Shown one piece after another: positions 1 to 8,322 of a stretch of 64,000 bases of DNA (its first letter is position 1; every line of letters begins with the position of its first letter). The stretch covers positions 1-64,000 of the forward strand of contig CAZSXT010000001.1 of the NCBI GenBank assembly GCA_964611435.1, given 5' to 3'. The notes under the pieces are model-generated. The model saw only the letters and a list, made by a program, of their open reading frames with translations, did not search any database and was not told where the DNA came from. The stretch comes from JAYPHU01 sp964611435 (lineage in GTDB: Bacteria; Pseudomonadota; Alphaproteobacteria; Rhodospirillales; UBA2165). A program made the position numbers and the translations under genes.

Positions 1-23
1 TCTACCATTTTGGTTTATCCCAC

Positions 24-1667
24 CTAAATTCTTATATCCACGCCGCCGTTGGTCGCCATGTTGCGGCCGTAGACGTGCTGGTTGGTCATGAAGCTTTGAT
101 TGACTTCATCTTCATCCATGTCCGGGTGTTCCGAAGCACGTCGGCCATGGCTGTTTTCACGCTCGCGGCTCGGATCGGCTTGCCGTTCCGCCCGCTGTTT
201 CAACCCGAAGTTCAAGCTGTCGGAATTGGTGTCGAGGCCGGCCGCTTGTAGGGCGCGTTCCAGGCCTTTGACATCTTTCTGGAGCATATCCAGGGTTTCC
301 GGCTTCTCCGCCAGGATCACCGCGGACAATTTGCCGTCCATCCCGATCTCCATCTTCACTTCGACGCGGCCCAGGTGAGCCGGGTTCAGCTTGATGCTGA
401 TCTTGTCCGCACCTTCGCCGAACGCTTTCTGGATGTTTACAGCAATCTGCTCGGCAGGCTTCTGCGGCTGTTCCGGCTGACGGGCGGCGGTGGTCGGGTT
501 CAGTTTGGCGGTCTGAGAGACTTGGCTCGGACCGGCCGGGCCATTGACACCGGTTATGGCGCTGTCAGCCGAAATGACCGGTTGGAATTTGGGTCCGGCA
601 TTGGCGGCGGCCTGAGCTGCCTGCTGGGCGCCGATGGCCTGGGCCTGCAGTCTCAGTGACTGGGCAAAGGCGGCGTTGGCGTCCTGCTGGGCCAGTTGAC
701 CCTGGTTCGCGTTATTCTGCGCGTTCAGGTTCGGTTTCAGCTGACGATCCGGAGAAACGCTGTTGGCGCCGGCGCGCTGCTGGCCGTTGTTGAAGAGGCT
801 ATCACCGTCGGCATTCGGATCCATGGCGGCTAATTGTTGACCCGCGCTCAAAACATGATTGGGCACGGACCTTGCCGCACCGTTGTCCACATTGACCGAG
901 ACCTGAACCGTGTTGTTCGGGTTGTTGCCGATCTTCAACGCCAGATCCTGCGCCTGTTTATTGGCCAGGGCGTTGCCGGCGGCCTGAGCGTTGATGTTCA
1001 CTCTGGGCTCGGGCTTGTTCTGCTGAACCGCGTTGTGGATGTCCTCACCCACTTTGGTAAAGTTTTTGTCCGTCAGGGCAGCGGAAATAACGCTCTGCGC
1101 GGATTGAGAGGTCACCTGCCCATGGGACTCGGTTGCCTGTCCCGTAAGGATGATTGGCTCGTTAGCGTTGGCGGCGGCGGTCCGAACGACAAAATCGTCC
1201 TTCACACCGTTCTCAAGGCCTTTGCCGTCCAGCACCGGGGCAGCGCCATCATCAGCGGCATCATCTCCGGCCACGTTCTCATTTTCTTTCGGCGCCGGCT
1301 TATCGGACAGGGTATCCATCTTAGGGCGGTCATCGCTGTCGTTGCGGCGCGGCGTATCGTTCGCTGCCGGCTGATCGTTGCGCGGCTGCTGCGTTTCCTT
1401 CGGCGCCGGACGATCGTCATAACTGTCGTCACGCGGTGCGGCCGTGTCCCGTTCCTTGGGCTCCGGCCGGGTCATCCGGTCTAGGGGATTGGGCTCGCCT
1501 TGGGCGGCGGCCATGGCTTCTTCAGGCGTATCAACCAAAGTCTTCAGAATGGAGGAGAATTGAATTTGGTCGGAGAGCGCCAGATTGTTGCCATCGGCGC
1601 CACGGACGCCTTTGGAAATGTCCAAAGCCGACCGTAAAATGTCCGTCGAGGCTACTGTTTCGCTCAT
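24..1667 (-). CDS. fliK: Flagellar hook-length control protein FliK
   Basis: This 547-residue protein has the FliK layout. The N-terminal two thirds are low-complexity and rich in Gln, Asn, Ala, Asp and Pro, as expected for the exported molecular ruler. The C-terminal domain (about residues 405-490) is the conserved Flg_hook domain, recognisable from KISIKLNPAHLGRVEVKMEI, which switches export specificity by acting on FlhB. The C-terminus is hydrophilic. FlhB is encoded at 56.3 kb in this window. The start MSETVAST lies 50 nt downstream of a sigma-54 type promoter. The domain assignment is firm; the N-terminal region is not conserved enough to add anything. Confidence 0.93.
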   Translation of the reverse strand: MSETVASTDILRSALDISKGVRGADGNNLALSDQIQFSSILKTLVDTPEEAMAAAQGEPNPLDRMTRPEPKERDTAAPRDDSYDDRPAPKETQQPRNDQPAANDTPRRNDSDDRPKMDTLSDKPAPKENENVAGDDAADDGAAPVLDGKGLENGVKDDFVVRTAAANANEPIILTGQATESHGQVTSQSAQSVISAALTDKNFTKVGEDIHNAVQQNKPEPRVNINAQAAGNALANKQAQDLALKIGNNPNNTVQVSVNVDNGAARSVPNHVLSAGQQLAAMDPNADGDSLFNNGQQRAGANSVSPDRQLKPNLNAQNNANQGQLAQQDANAAFAQSLRLQAQAIGAQQAAQAAANAGPKFQPVISADSAITGVNGPAGPSQVSQTAKLNPTTAARQPEQPQKPAEQIAVNIQKAFGEGADKISIKLNPAHLGRVEVKMEIGMDGKLSAVILAEKPETLDMLQKDVKGLERALQAAGLDTNSDSLNFGLKQRAERQADPSRERENSHGRRASEHPDMDEDEVNQSFMTNQHVYGRNMATNGGVDIRI

Positions 1668-1716
1668 AAATACTGCCCTGGTTCACTGTCCTGGCGTTAT
1701 AATTCCCTCTCTTATC

Positions 1717-1732
1717 AGCAAACATCGGGCCA
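1717..1732 (-). promoter_or_regulatory. Sigma-54 (-24/-12) promoter of fliK
   Basis: On the minus strand this reads TGGCCCGATGTTTGCT, which fits the sigma-54 consensus TGGC-N7-TTGC with correct GG-to-GC spacing. It lies 50 nt upstream of the fliK start. The same arrangement is seen upstream of flgI, flgE and flgF. Confidence 0.8.
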
Positions 1733-1748
1733 ACTTTTCAAATAGACC

Positions 1749-1761
1749 TTACTAATTGAAA
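1749..1761 (-). promoter_or_regulatory. IHF-like site upstream of the fliK promoter
   Basis: The minus strand reads TTTCAATTAGTAA, close to the IHF consensus WATCAA-N4-TTR. Near-identical 13-mers lie at the same distance (15-17 nt) upstream of the -24 elements of flgI and flgE. A DNA-bending role between enhancer and promoter is inferred. Confidence 0.5.
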
Positions 1762-1838
1762 AAAAACATTATTTTATATGGTGGTGAGGTTGAGCAGCGG
1801 CCTGAGTGGCGGCATATACCGGGCAAGCCTGAACCTAG

Positions 1839-1851
1839 GGCAAAATTTGCC
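1839..1851. promoter_or_regulatory. Palindrome, candidate enhancer-binding site for fliK
   Basis: GGCAAAATTTGCC is a perfect 13-nt palindrome followed by GAGT. It lies about 107 nt upstream of the fliK -24 element, where a sigma-54 activator would bind. A related TTGCCGAGT string occurs at the corresponding place upstream of flgI. Confidence 0.45.
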
Positions 1852-1891
1852 GAGTCGCTGAACGAACGGGCCATTGACGCGGAGGCAGCAT

Positions 1892-1918
1892 AAAAAAAGA
1901 GCGGCCCGAGGCCGCCCT
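1892..1918 (-). terminator. Intrinsic terminator downstream of flaF
   Basis: On the minus strand a GC-rich stem (GCGGCC, loop TCG, GGCCGC) is followed by a run of seven T. It begins 28 nt after the flaF stop and closes the flbT-flaF unit. Confidence 0.8.
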
Positions 1919-1945
1919 TAAATCCGAAGAACTGTCTACTAACCG

Positions 1946-2380
1946 CTAGGCAGAGACGTCCGAGCGGACACCCGCCTGCTCGGGCAGCCGTCGAGCCGGC
2001 TCCACCTGTGGGTCGTCGGGTTTGGCCATCAGGCCTTCCGCCAAATTTTTGTTGATGCTGATCAGGATATCCAGATGCTGCTCCTTCGTGTTGGCCAGGG
2101 CCTTAATGGTCTGGCGGTCCACAAAGATGCTGAGGCTCAGGATGTTGGCCTTGATCTGCGGGGGGAGGGTATTCGCCTTGTCGACGATATCTGCCTGGAT
2201 GATCGTCCACAAAAGCTGATTGAACTTGAGGGCCGAAGCATAAGCATCGTAGTCATCGAGCTTATCTTTCGCTTCATCAAGCATAAGGGCGGCTTTCGTG
2301 AAAGCCATGGCCTCGATTTCCCGAGGGGACATCGAGGATTTCTGGGTTTGCGCGTAGGCTTGTAATTTATCCTGGGACAT
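1946..2380 (-). CDS. flaF: Flagellar biosynthesis regulator FlaF
   Basis: This 144-residue protein (from MSQDKLQAYAQTQ) matches FlaF. In Caulobacter FlaF is required for flagellin synthesis or secretion and works antagonistically with FlbT. The conserved core includes REIEAMAFTKAALML and the hydrophobic helix LKFNQLLWTIIQADI. The ATG at 2380 is chosen because upstream in-frame codons lie deep in flbT. With this start the gene overlaps the flbT 3' end by 14 nt, which indicates translational coupling. The last 25 residues are Pro- and Asp-rich and probably disordered. Confidence 0.92.
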   Translation of the reverse strand: MSQDKLQAYAQTQKSSMSPREIEAMAFTKAALMLDEAKDKLDDYDAYASALKFNQLLWTIIQADIVDKANTLPPQIKANILSLSIFVDRQTIKALANTKEQHLDILISINKNLAEGLMAKPDDPQVEPARRLPEQAGVRSDVSA

Positions 2381-2765
2381 TCGCCAACAGCTCCGCTTCA
2401 AAGTTTAGAAGTTTTCGACAGGTCTTCAGTGCCTGATAATGGTTTCCCTCCAGTATTCTTTGAGATATTTCCATTACGAGGGCCAAAGCCACTTGATCAG
2501 GACACGCATTAAACAGCTCCTTCAATAATTTAAAGTAAACCTCGTGATATTGCTGTTCGTTCTTCGGGTCCACGTACATATTCAGAATGATGTAGTAGAT
2601 CTTTTTGACGATCGTATCTGCATCGTTTTCGGTGATGATGTCCTTTTCACGAAGCACCGGCACTGTATTCTGAATAATGATTTCGCTTTTCTGCCCGGCA
2701 TTCGTGATGACTGCCGTGCCGATCAGCACTTTTTCGTTGGGTTTTAAAGTCAGTTTTAGCGGCAT
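2367..2765 (-). CDS. flbT: Flagellin translational repressor FlbT
   Basis: This 132-residue protein starts at MPLKLTLKPNEK, the usual FlbT N-terminus; an in-frame ATG four codons upstream (2777) is less likely. FlbT binds the 5' untranslated region of flagellin mRNA and controls its stability and translation until the hook is finished (established in Caulobacter and Brucella). The flagellin gene immediately upstream on the same strand has a stem-loop in its leader, a plausible target. flaF overlaps its 3' end. Confidence 0.93.
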   Translation of the reverse strand: MPLKLTLKPNEKVLIGTAVITNAGQKSEIIIQNTVPVLREKDIITENDADTIVKKIYYIILNMYVDPKNEQQYHEVYFKLLKELFNACPDQVALALVMEISQRILEGNHYQALKTCRKLLNFEAELLANVPG

Positions 2766-2944
2766 TCTTTCTTCCAATTGTGCCCGGGTTAATCCCGCAT
2801 CGTTTGCCGCCGCAGATTCAACGCCCTACCGTGACGGTTCCGACATCTAACCACAGAAGCATGAATCAAAAGTAAAGCCAGAGACGATTACCTAATTTAC
2901 TCACGCCACTTGATTCGGGCGAAGCATATCAGGTTTGGCGCACA

Positions 2945-2975
2945 AACAAAAACGGGGAGCCAAAGGCCCCCCGTT
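2945..2975 (-). terminator. Intrinsic terminator of the flagellin gene
   Basis: On the minus strand a strong stem, ACGGGGGGCC pairing with GGCTCCCCGT around TTT, is followed by TTTTTG. It starts 27 nt after the flagellin stop. flbT-flaF downstream therefore probably depends on its own promoter or on readthrough. Confidence 0.85.
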
Positions 2976-3001
2976 CGTATCGTCCGAAAGGACGAAGATT
3001 C

Positions 3002-3817
3002 TTAGAATAAACGTAGGATCGACTGTTCAGACTGCTGAGAAATACTCAGGCCGATGGTACCCAGCTGCTGCCGCGTTTGCAGGGTTAGCAAGTTCGCCGA
3101 TTCTTCGTTGAGGTCGGCGTTTACCAGTTTGGCGGAGCCTTCTTCCAACGAGCTGATCAATTGAGTGGTAAAGTCCAAACGCAGGGACAGTACTGAAGCG
3201 TTGGAACCCATGGTGGCCGCGGTCGAACGCAGCGTGGTCAGCGCGGAGTCGAGGTCGTTGATGGCTGCGTCAATGTTCGTGTCAGTACCCCAGTTGGAGG
3301 CCGCGGTGGTGATCGACAGACCGGAAGCGTCAGAGGCCACACCCGAGATCGTTAGGGTGGAGCTGCCGTCTTCACTGAAGGTCACCTTCAGGTTGGCCGG
3401 AGAGCCCTTAAGCAAGTTGGTGCCCTTGTAGCTTGCGTCGTTCGCCAGGTTATCGAGCTGCAAACGCAAATCGTTAAACTGCACGGCGGCTTTGGAACGG
3501 TTTTCAGTGTCAGCGTCGGACTTGGCGGAGAGCGCAAGACCTTTCATCTGCTCCACCATATCGGAGAGGGTCTGGAGACCGTTAGTAGCGGTTTCCACCG
3601 AGCTAACGCCTTGGTCAATGTCTCCCTTAAGAACCGCGAGGTCGCCGGCGCGGTCGGACAGGCTACGAGCCTGGAAGAACGCGATAGCATCGTCGATCGC
3701 GCTGTTCACCTTCAAGCCGGTGGACAGACGTTCCTGAGTGCGCGCAATAAGGTCGGTGGTACGTTGTAGCGCGAGCAGGTTAGTCCTGGTAGCGCCGGAT
3801 AGGTTAATGTCAGACAT
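3002..3817 (-). CDS. fliC: Flagellin
   Basis: At 271 residues this is a short flagellin with only the D0/D1 coiled-coil regions. The N-terminal part includes LLALQRTTDLIARTQERLSTG and SAIDDAIAFFQARSLSD. The C-terminal part includes LLTLQTRQQLGTIGLSISQQ and ends LRLF. The central segment (about residues 145-200) is only a small Ser/Thr-rich insert, so the filament should have a thin, smooth surface. A Shine-Dalgarno AGGAG precedes the ATG. It is the only flagellin in the window; many alphaproteobacteria carry several paralogues elsewhere. The gene name is generic (FliC/FlaA/FljK family). Confidence 0.95.
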   Translation of the reverse strand: MSDINLSGATRTNLLALQRTTDLIARTQERLSTGLKVNSAIDDAIAFFQARSLSDRAGDLAVLKGDIDQGVSSVETATNGLQTLSDMVEQMKGLALSAKSDADTENRSKAAVQFNDLRLQLDNLANDASYKGTNLLKGSPANLKVTFSEDGSSTLTISGVASDASGLSITTAASNWGTDTNIDAAINDLDSALTTLRSTAATMGSNASVLSLRLDFTTQLISSLEEGSAKLVNADLNEESANLLTLQTRQQLGTIGLSISQQSEQSILRLF

Positions 3818-4137
3818 GGTTCAGTCTCCTATTCTAGGTTTCGTTACAGGCCCTTCTGCCTGCGGGCCTCTTTTTTCCCTGGCAACTCAAAGTTTATTGG
3901 ACTCACCAGAGAGCCAGTGCCATTTGAGGTGACATTAACACAGTCACTAAATGACACTCTACGGAATATCCCTAATAAATTCAAGGGATAACCAATCACA
4001 AAATGTGCAAGAAATTTGAACGATTGTTCATCTTACACGCCCTTATCAATAGCCACGGATATCTTATATCTTTTAGTATCGATGGCAGTTATCGACATAT
4101 TCATATTATCCTCCCTGGGTTAACAACTGGTTTATGC
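3818..4137. other. Intergenic region carrying the flagellin leader and upstream repeats
   Basis: These 320 bp hold no gene I can support. Near the flagellin start there is a leader stem-loop (separate entry). Further upstream are two overlapping inverted repeats, GTGAC...GTCAC (3929-3947) and GTCA...TGAC (3943-3955). There is also TATCCCT...AGGGATA (3967-3990). I found no sigma-54 element with correct spacing here, unlike the other flagellar promoters, and no convincing sigma-28 element. Confidence 0.55.
3848..3869 (-). promoter_or_regulatory. Stem-loop in the flagellin 5' leader
   Basis: AGGCCC and GGGCCT form a perfect 6-bp stem with a 10-nt loop, ending 31 nt upstream of the flagellin ATG. 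In a leader transcript this could be the target of FlbT (inference). Read on the plus strand the same hairpin is followed by six T and also looks like a terminator, so the assignment is ambiguous. Confidence 0.45.
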
Positions 4138-5070
4138 CTATAAGAAGTTATTCAGGCTCAGATTACTGAGGCGAACCACGGTGTTGTAGGACGCCTCCAG
4201 CATGGTCTGATCCTGGGTTAGTTCCGCCACCGCCTCGAACGTATTTGCGCTTTCCAAGTCAGAGATGATGCCGTTCATGAAATTGCGGGAATCTTTTAGA
4301 TTTTGGTTGGTTGTTGAGAGCTGTTGGACCTTGACGCCGGTGCTCAACTCCAAGGCCTGAAGCCGGTCGGACGCCTCGTTGATAAGCTCCAAAGCATGCT
4401 GAAACTTGGCGTCCGCGTTGGCGTCGTTGAGGGCAGTTGACCGGACGATTCGGACTGCGCGAATGAGTTTCTCAAAGCCCGGATCATCGGCCTTAATGCC
4501 GTATTCCAACACCACGCCTTCATCGATTCGCGCGCTGATCTGGGTGTCGTCGCCCTTATAGTAGAAGGCCGGTTCAGCTTCGGTCGTGTTGCTGCCGTCA
4601 AAGGTTGGCGCCGTGGAGAGGGTGCCGGGCGAGATAGGTTCCGTGTCGGTTTTCGAGCCGGCGAACAGGAATCGGCCATTGATCTTGGCGTTCAGGAAGT
4701 CCTCGATTTCCGCCATCTTGATCTCGGCGATGTCGTCCTTGTCCACCCCGTCCGGCGTGGCGCCGTCATCGAGAATTTCACGGACCAGGTTTTTGACGTC
4801 CTGGAGAGAATCTTTCAGCGCATCAATACTGTTCAGCATGGTGTTCATGCGAAGTTCGATGAACGTATTACCGCTCATGAATTGATCAATACGGGTACGA
4901 GAAGCTTCCAGCGTGACAAGTCGGCTGGAATCCCCGGCAATTCCTGCATAGTCCTGCGATTTTTGCAGGGTGCTGATTTGTAACTGCCGATCGGCAATCC
5001 GGTCCTGTGCGTTGAAAATCAACGACTGAACCAGTCTATTATTTGCCAGATCTGCTACCCTCGTAACCAT
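4138..5070 (-). CDS. flgL: Flagellar hook-associated protein FlgL (HAP3)
   Basis: This 310-residue protein matches FlgL. The flagellin-like N-terminal helix appears as RLVQSLIFNAQDRIADRQLQ and the C-terminal helix as TMLEASYNTVVRLSNLSLN. It forms the second hook-filament junction ring between FlgK and flagellin. It lies 42 bp downstream of flgK in the same orientation, consistent with co-transcription from the flgI promoter. Its C-terminal D0 helix is short. Confidence 0.9.
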   Translation of the reverse strand: MVTRVADLANNRLVQSLIFNAQDRIADRQLQISTLQKSQDYAGIAGDSSRLVTLEASRTRIDQFMSGNTFIELRMNTMLNSIDALKDSLQDVKNLVREILDDGATPDGVDKDDIAEIKMAEIEDFLNAKINGRFLFAGSKTDTEPISPGTLSTAPTFDGSNTTEAEPAFYYKGDDTQISARIDEGVVLEYGIKADDPGFEKLIRAVRIVRSTALNDANADAKFQHALELINEASDRLQALELSTGVKVQQLSTTNQNLKDSRNFMNGIISDLESANTFEAVAELTQDQTMLEASYNTVVRLSNLSLNNFL

Positions 5071-5112
5071 TCTAGTTCTCTATAGGTTTATCCACGTACT
5101 TCCTTGCAAACA

Positions 5113-7836
5113 TCAGACCATATCGGTCAGGACCCGGAACAATTCCTGGGTCGTGGTGACAATGCGTGCGGCTGCCAAATAGGCCTGCTCATAAACGATC
5201 ATGCTGGAAAGCTCCTCGTCCATGTTGACCCCGCTGATGGCGCCATTTTTGTTGAAGAGTTCCTGGTGTAATTTTTCCTGGAATCCCAAATCCCGTTCCA
5301 CGGATAAAACCTGCGCGGCGTTAAAGGACAGGATGCTGGCCGAATAATCAGAGAACGTCGTATCAGCCGCGGCCAGGCCGCCGCCATTCGCCGGCGCAGC
5401 CAGGAAAGAGATGGTGGCGTTGAATTTTGCTGCCATGGCCTCTGCGACGGAACCGTCACCGATGGTAACGCCCTGGCTGGTTGTCATGCCGAGCGAGCCT
5501 GAATCCTCGACGTGGTAGTTGTCGCCGTCTTCATCGACCAGCTTGATCTTAAAGTTTGATCCGTCGATCACGACCTCGGCCACAATGTTGTTCGACGCCA
5601 AGGTTGAGTTTGCGTTTAGAGCCGTGACCAGCGAGGTCAGGGTGTTCGCCGTGGTGTAGGACACCGACGCTGTTGTGGACGAATCGATGGTGAAGGTCAG
5701 CGTGCCAGCCGTGATGCCCAATGCGGCAAAGGTGGACGTGTCGCTGTTGTAATTACTGGAATTAAACGTGTTCGATTGCAGAGAGCCGCGGGACACAAAG
5801 AAGGTGTTGTTGACGATATCCTCATGCACTTCCAGCCGTCCGCTCATGCCGCGATAGTCGTTGCGCAGGCCCGTATCCGTAAGGATCGAACCTCCGCCGG
5901 TTTCCACCATGGCAAAGTCATCGCCTTCCGTATCTGTGATTTCCAATCTGAAACCGTCGCCGTCGGCGATCACTTCGGCCTCGACATTCTCTGTATCCAA
6001 CGTGCTGTTGGCATTAATCTTGGTGACCAGGGAGGTGAGCGTGTCTGACGCGGTGTAGGCCACCGAGGCCGTCCAAGCGGTACCGTCATTGCCGGAAAAA
6101 TGTAGTGTTCCGGCCGTACCGATTACATCGGCGCTAGAGCTGGTAAACCGGTCAGACCGGTAGGTTGAATAGCTCTCGTTCGAATTGAGGAAGTTGTTCA
6201 AGCCGAAGAAGGTTGAGAAGCCCTTGCTGAGATCACCGGGCCCGCTCACCGAGCTGGTCAATTCATTGATGGTGACATTGAAGTTGTTGTCCGCCGACAA
6301 TCGCAGATTTCCGCTTGAAGTGACAGATGCGGTCAGGTTCGTCATGGTGCTCAAACCGGTCACCAAATCGCTGATTGTCCGGACTTTCGGGTTAAGATCG
6401 GTCAGGAAGCTGCCACTGTCGGCGCTGATCGAGAAGACGTCCCCATCCGAATCAGCGATGCGCAGCCGGGAATTGGAGCCCTCCGTCACGACGGAGGCGC
6501 TAATATTGAGGCCTGATAACGTACCGTTGGCGGTAATTTTCGTGGCCAGCGTTGTCAACGTATCCGAGGCCGTGTAGGCGACGGCGGCCGTTGTGCCGCC
6601 GATGGTGAATGTTAACGAGCCGGCGGTGGTGATTACGTCAGAGGTCGCGCTGGCGAATAGGTCGCTCTCGTAGGCGGCAAAGGTTTCCGCGTCGGAGAGG
6701 TTGAAAACGTTGCCCTCTTGCAGAGTTCCCGAGTCGTTCACGACGCCGACGCGAAAGATACCACTGGCGTCTAAAGCCGTGTCATTCTGGACGTAACGGT
6801 CGCCGGTGAGCGACGACGGCGGCGGATAACCGGTTCCCGAATTGTGGACCTCGTTCAGCTCGTCCTTGAGTTTCTCGGACAGTTCATCTAATTGCGCCTG
6901 GAGCGCAGGCAGCTCTGTATCGCGGATGTCAATGAGCGCCTTCAGCCGACCGGTATTGATGCCCGAGGTGATATCAGCCGAAGTCGCCTTCTCGCCGACG
7001 AAAATGCCCTCGACTCCCCCGACAGGAAAGCCGGTTTCCGTCGGACCCAGATAGTTGGTGGCGCTAGTTGGCGTGTACTGCAGGGTTGCCGTCATGGTCG
7101 ATGGCTGATCGAAAATTAGGTCCTGCTTTTGTCCATCAATCAGTGTCTGACCCGAACCGGTAAAGACGGTGAGACTGGAATCGCCTTTGTTGAAATATTT
7201 GATGTCCATGATTTCGGACATCAGATTGAGGGCTTGGTCCCGTTGGTCTTCTAACTCCGCCGTACTTATGTTGGACGCGGCAAATTCGATAATTGATAGA
7301 TTGGTATCGACTACTGTGGTCATCGCGGAGTTAAACTCGCTGACCGCCGTTGTAATCTTGTTATTTACTTCCGCCCTAAGACGCTGAATTTCATCGGACA
7401 TCCGGTCTAATTCTTCTGCCGTATCGACAGCGGCCTTCACCGTCAGGAATTGGGTCGCCTCGGTCTCAGGGGTGAGCGCCAGGGCGTCAAATTGTGCACC
7501 TAATTCCGACATGAAGTGGGTGATGGAATTGTTGTCTTCCGGGCGGCCAAAGAATTGGTTGATCTGACTCAGAAACAGCTGTTTGACGTCGAGCTCTTCA
7601 AGGTTGCCGGATTCCGTTCGAAGTTGGCGCAGAATGCCATCGTCAACATTCCGAGTGATGGTGGCAATTTCAACACCGAAGCCGCGCCCGTCGATGACCC
7701 GGGACGTTTGCTCGATGATCTTCCGGCTGTAGCCTTCCGTGTTAACGTTGGCGATGTTATTGGAAATCGTCTGAATCGACGTCTTGCTGGTCTGCAAGCC
7801 GCTGATCGCATTCTGTAAAGTGATTTCCAAAGACAA
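5113..7836 (-). CDS. flgK: Flagellar hook-associated protein FlgK (HAP1), enlarged
   Basis: The N-terminus (QTSKTSIQTISNNIANVNTE) and C-terminus (ELSSMIVYEQAYLAAARIVT) are canonical FlgK junction-protein helices. At 907 residues it is much longer than most FlgK proteins (roughly 450-650). The extra length comes from three related modules of about 85-90 residues at about 398-482, 565-655 and 700-787. Each has an [S/T]LTF-type strand, a [V/A]xYT[A/T][S/A][D/N]TLT helix cap, a 'LVTKINANSTL'-like helix and a [R/K][L/I]xDxDGD strand. These should form surface domains projecting from the junction. It follows the FlgN-like gene by 30 bp. Confidence 0.93.
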   Translation of the reverse strand: MSLEITLQNAISGLQTSKTSIQTISNNIANVNTEGYSRKIIEQTSRVIDGRGFGVEIATITRNVDDGILRQLRTESGNLEELDVKQLFLSQINQFFGRPEDNNSITHFMSELGAQFDALALTPETEATQFLTVKAAVDTAEELDRMSDEIQRLRAEVNNKITTAVSEFNSAMTTVVDTNLSIIEFAASNISTAELEDQRDQALNLMSEIMDIKYFNKGDSSLTVFTGSGQTLIDGQKQDLIFDQPSTMTATLQYTPTSATNYLGPTETGFPVGGVEGIFVGEKATSADITSGINTGRLKALIDIRDTELPALQAQLDELSEKLKDELNEVHNSGTGYPPPSSLTGDRYVQNDTALDASGIFRVGVVNDSGTLQEGNVFNLSDAETFAAYESDLFASATSDVITTAGSLTFTIGGTTAAVAYTASDTLTTLATKITANGTLSGLNISASVVTEGSNSRLRIADSDGDVFSISADSGSFLTDLNPKVRTISDLVTGLSTMTNLTASVTSSGNLRLSADNNFNVTINELTSSVSGPGDLSKGFSTFFGLNNFLNSNESYSTYRSDRFTSSSADVIGTAGTLHFSGNDGTAWTASVAYTASDTLTSLVTKINANSTLDTENVEAEVIADGDGFRLEITDTEGDDFAMVETGGGSILTDTGLRNDYRGMSGRLEVHEDIVNNTFFVSRGSLQSNTFNSSNYNSDTSTFAALGITAGTLTFTIDSSTTASVSYTTANTLTSLVTALNANSTLASNNIVAEVVIDGSNFKIKLVDEDGDNYHVEDSGSLGMTTSQGVTIGDGSVAEAMAAKFNATISFLAAPANGGGLAAADTTFSDYSASILSFNAAQVLSVERDLGFQEKLHQELFNKNGAISGVNMDEELSSMIVYEQAYLAAARIVTTTQELFRVLTDMV
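5476..6645 (-). repeat. Three degenerate intragenic repeats in flgK
   Basis: Three protein-level repeats are encoded at about 6645-6391, 6144-5872 and 5739-5476. Shared signatures are YTASDTLTTL, YTASDTLTSL and YTTANTLTSL. Each is followed by an ANGTL/ANSTL element and then DSDGD, DTEGD and DEDGD. They are separated by FlgK-type sequence, so this is insertion of one domain three times rather than a simple tandem array. Confidence 0.75.
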
Positions 7837-7866
7837 GGGTTGATTCCCTTCCTAAACGAAGTCCCG

Positions 7867-8322
7867 TTAAATATCCTGGCTCACGCCGACCGAAACCGGT
7901 TGGCTGTAGGCTTGGCGGATCGGCTGATCGACCGATCCGGAATTGCCGTACGTGCTGCGGGAGCCGTGGTATTCCTTTGCCGCTTCCTGAATGACCGAGA
8001 AGACCCGTTTGGTCGCCTCCATTCGCGCCATAAGCCGGAATTGATTTTCTTCGGCGAGGGCATGGAAGTTCTCCAGACCTTCTTTGAGCCGGCGGCGCTG
8101 TTCGGGATCGACATCTTTCAAAGTGTTTTCGTCATCCAGGATCTTGATCTGTTGTTCGTACACCTGGCTCAGGTTCTGCTTTTCCTGCAACAACTCGCGC
8201 AGTCCGTCGGAGCGGCCCGGCTGTTCGAGAATGGTGTTCTCTTCCTGAATCAGTTTGCTGAGGCGTCCGATGACTCCCACAAGTTTGCTGACTTTCTCGT
8301 CATTAGTCATTGCCGGGGTCAT
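7867..8322 (-). CDS. FlgN-like flagellar export chaperone (putative)
   Basis: This 151-residue, mostly helical and charged protein has no strong motif, but its size, heptad-rich composition and position directly upstream of flgK-flgL fit FlgN, the export chaperone of FlgK and FlgL. Conserved-looking helices are VGVIGRLSKLIQEENTIL and LRELLQEKQNLSQVYEQQ. The C-terminal 35 residues are Ser/Gln/Tyr-rich and probably flexible, as in FlgN proteins that bind substrate with the C-terminus. Its start overlaps the flgJ stop by 4 nt (ATGA), indicating coupling. An internal ATG at 8310 is possible. Confidence 0.65.
   Translation of the reverse strand: MTPAMTNDEKVSKLVGVIGRLSKLIQEENTILEQPGRSDGLRELLQEKQNLSQVYEQQIKILDDENTLKDVDPEQRRRLKEGLENFHALAEENQFRLMARMEATKRVFSVIQEAAKEYHGSRSTYGNSGSVDQPIRQAYSQPVSVGVSQDI

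Noticed and set aside
834..1484. Long open frame on the plus strand opposite fliK
   Set aside because: It is antisense to a low-complexity GC-rich part of fliK, and the translation has no family features.
2810..2835. GGGCGTTGAATCTGC on the minus strand as a sigma-54 promoter for flbT
   Set aside because: Only the GG and GC positions match; too many other consensus positions differ, and there is no IHF-like site at the usual place.
4089..4100. TTATCGAC as the complement of a sigma-28 -10 element for flagellin
   Set aside because: No matching -35 element at 15-nt spacing, and the distance to the flagellin start is about 270 nt.
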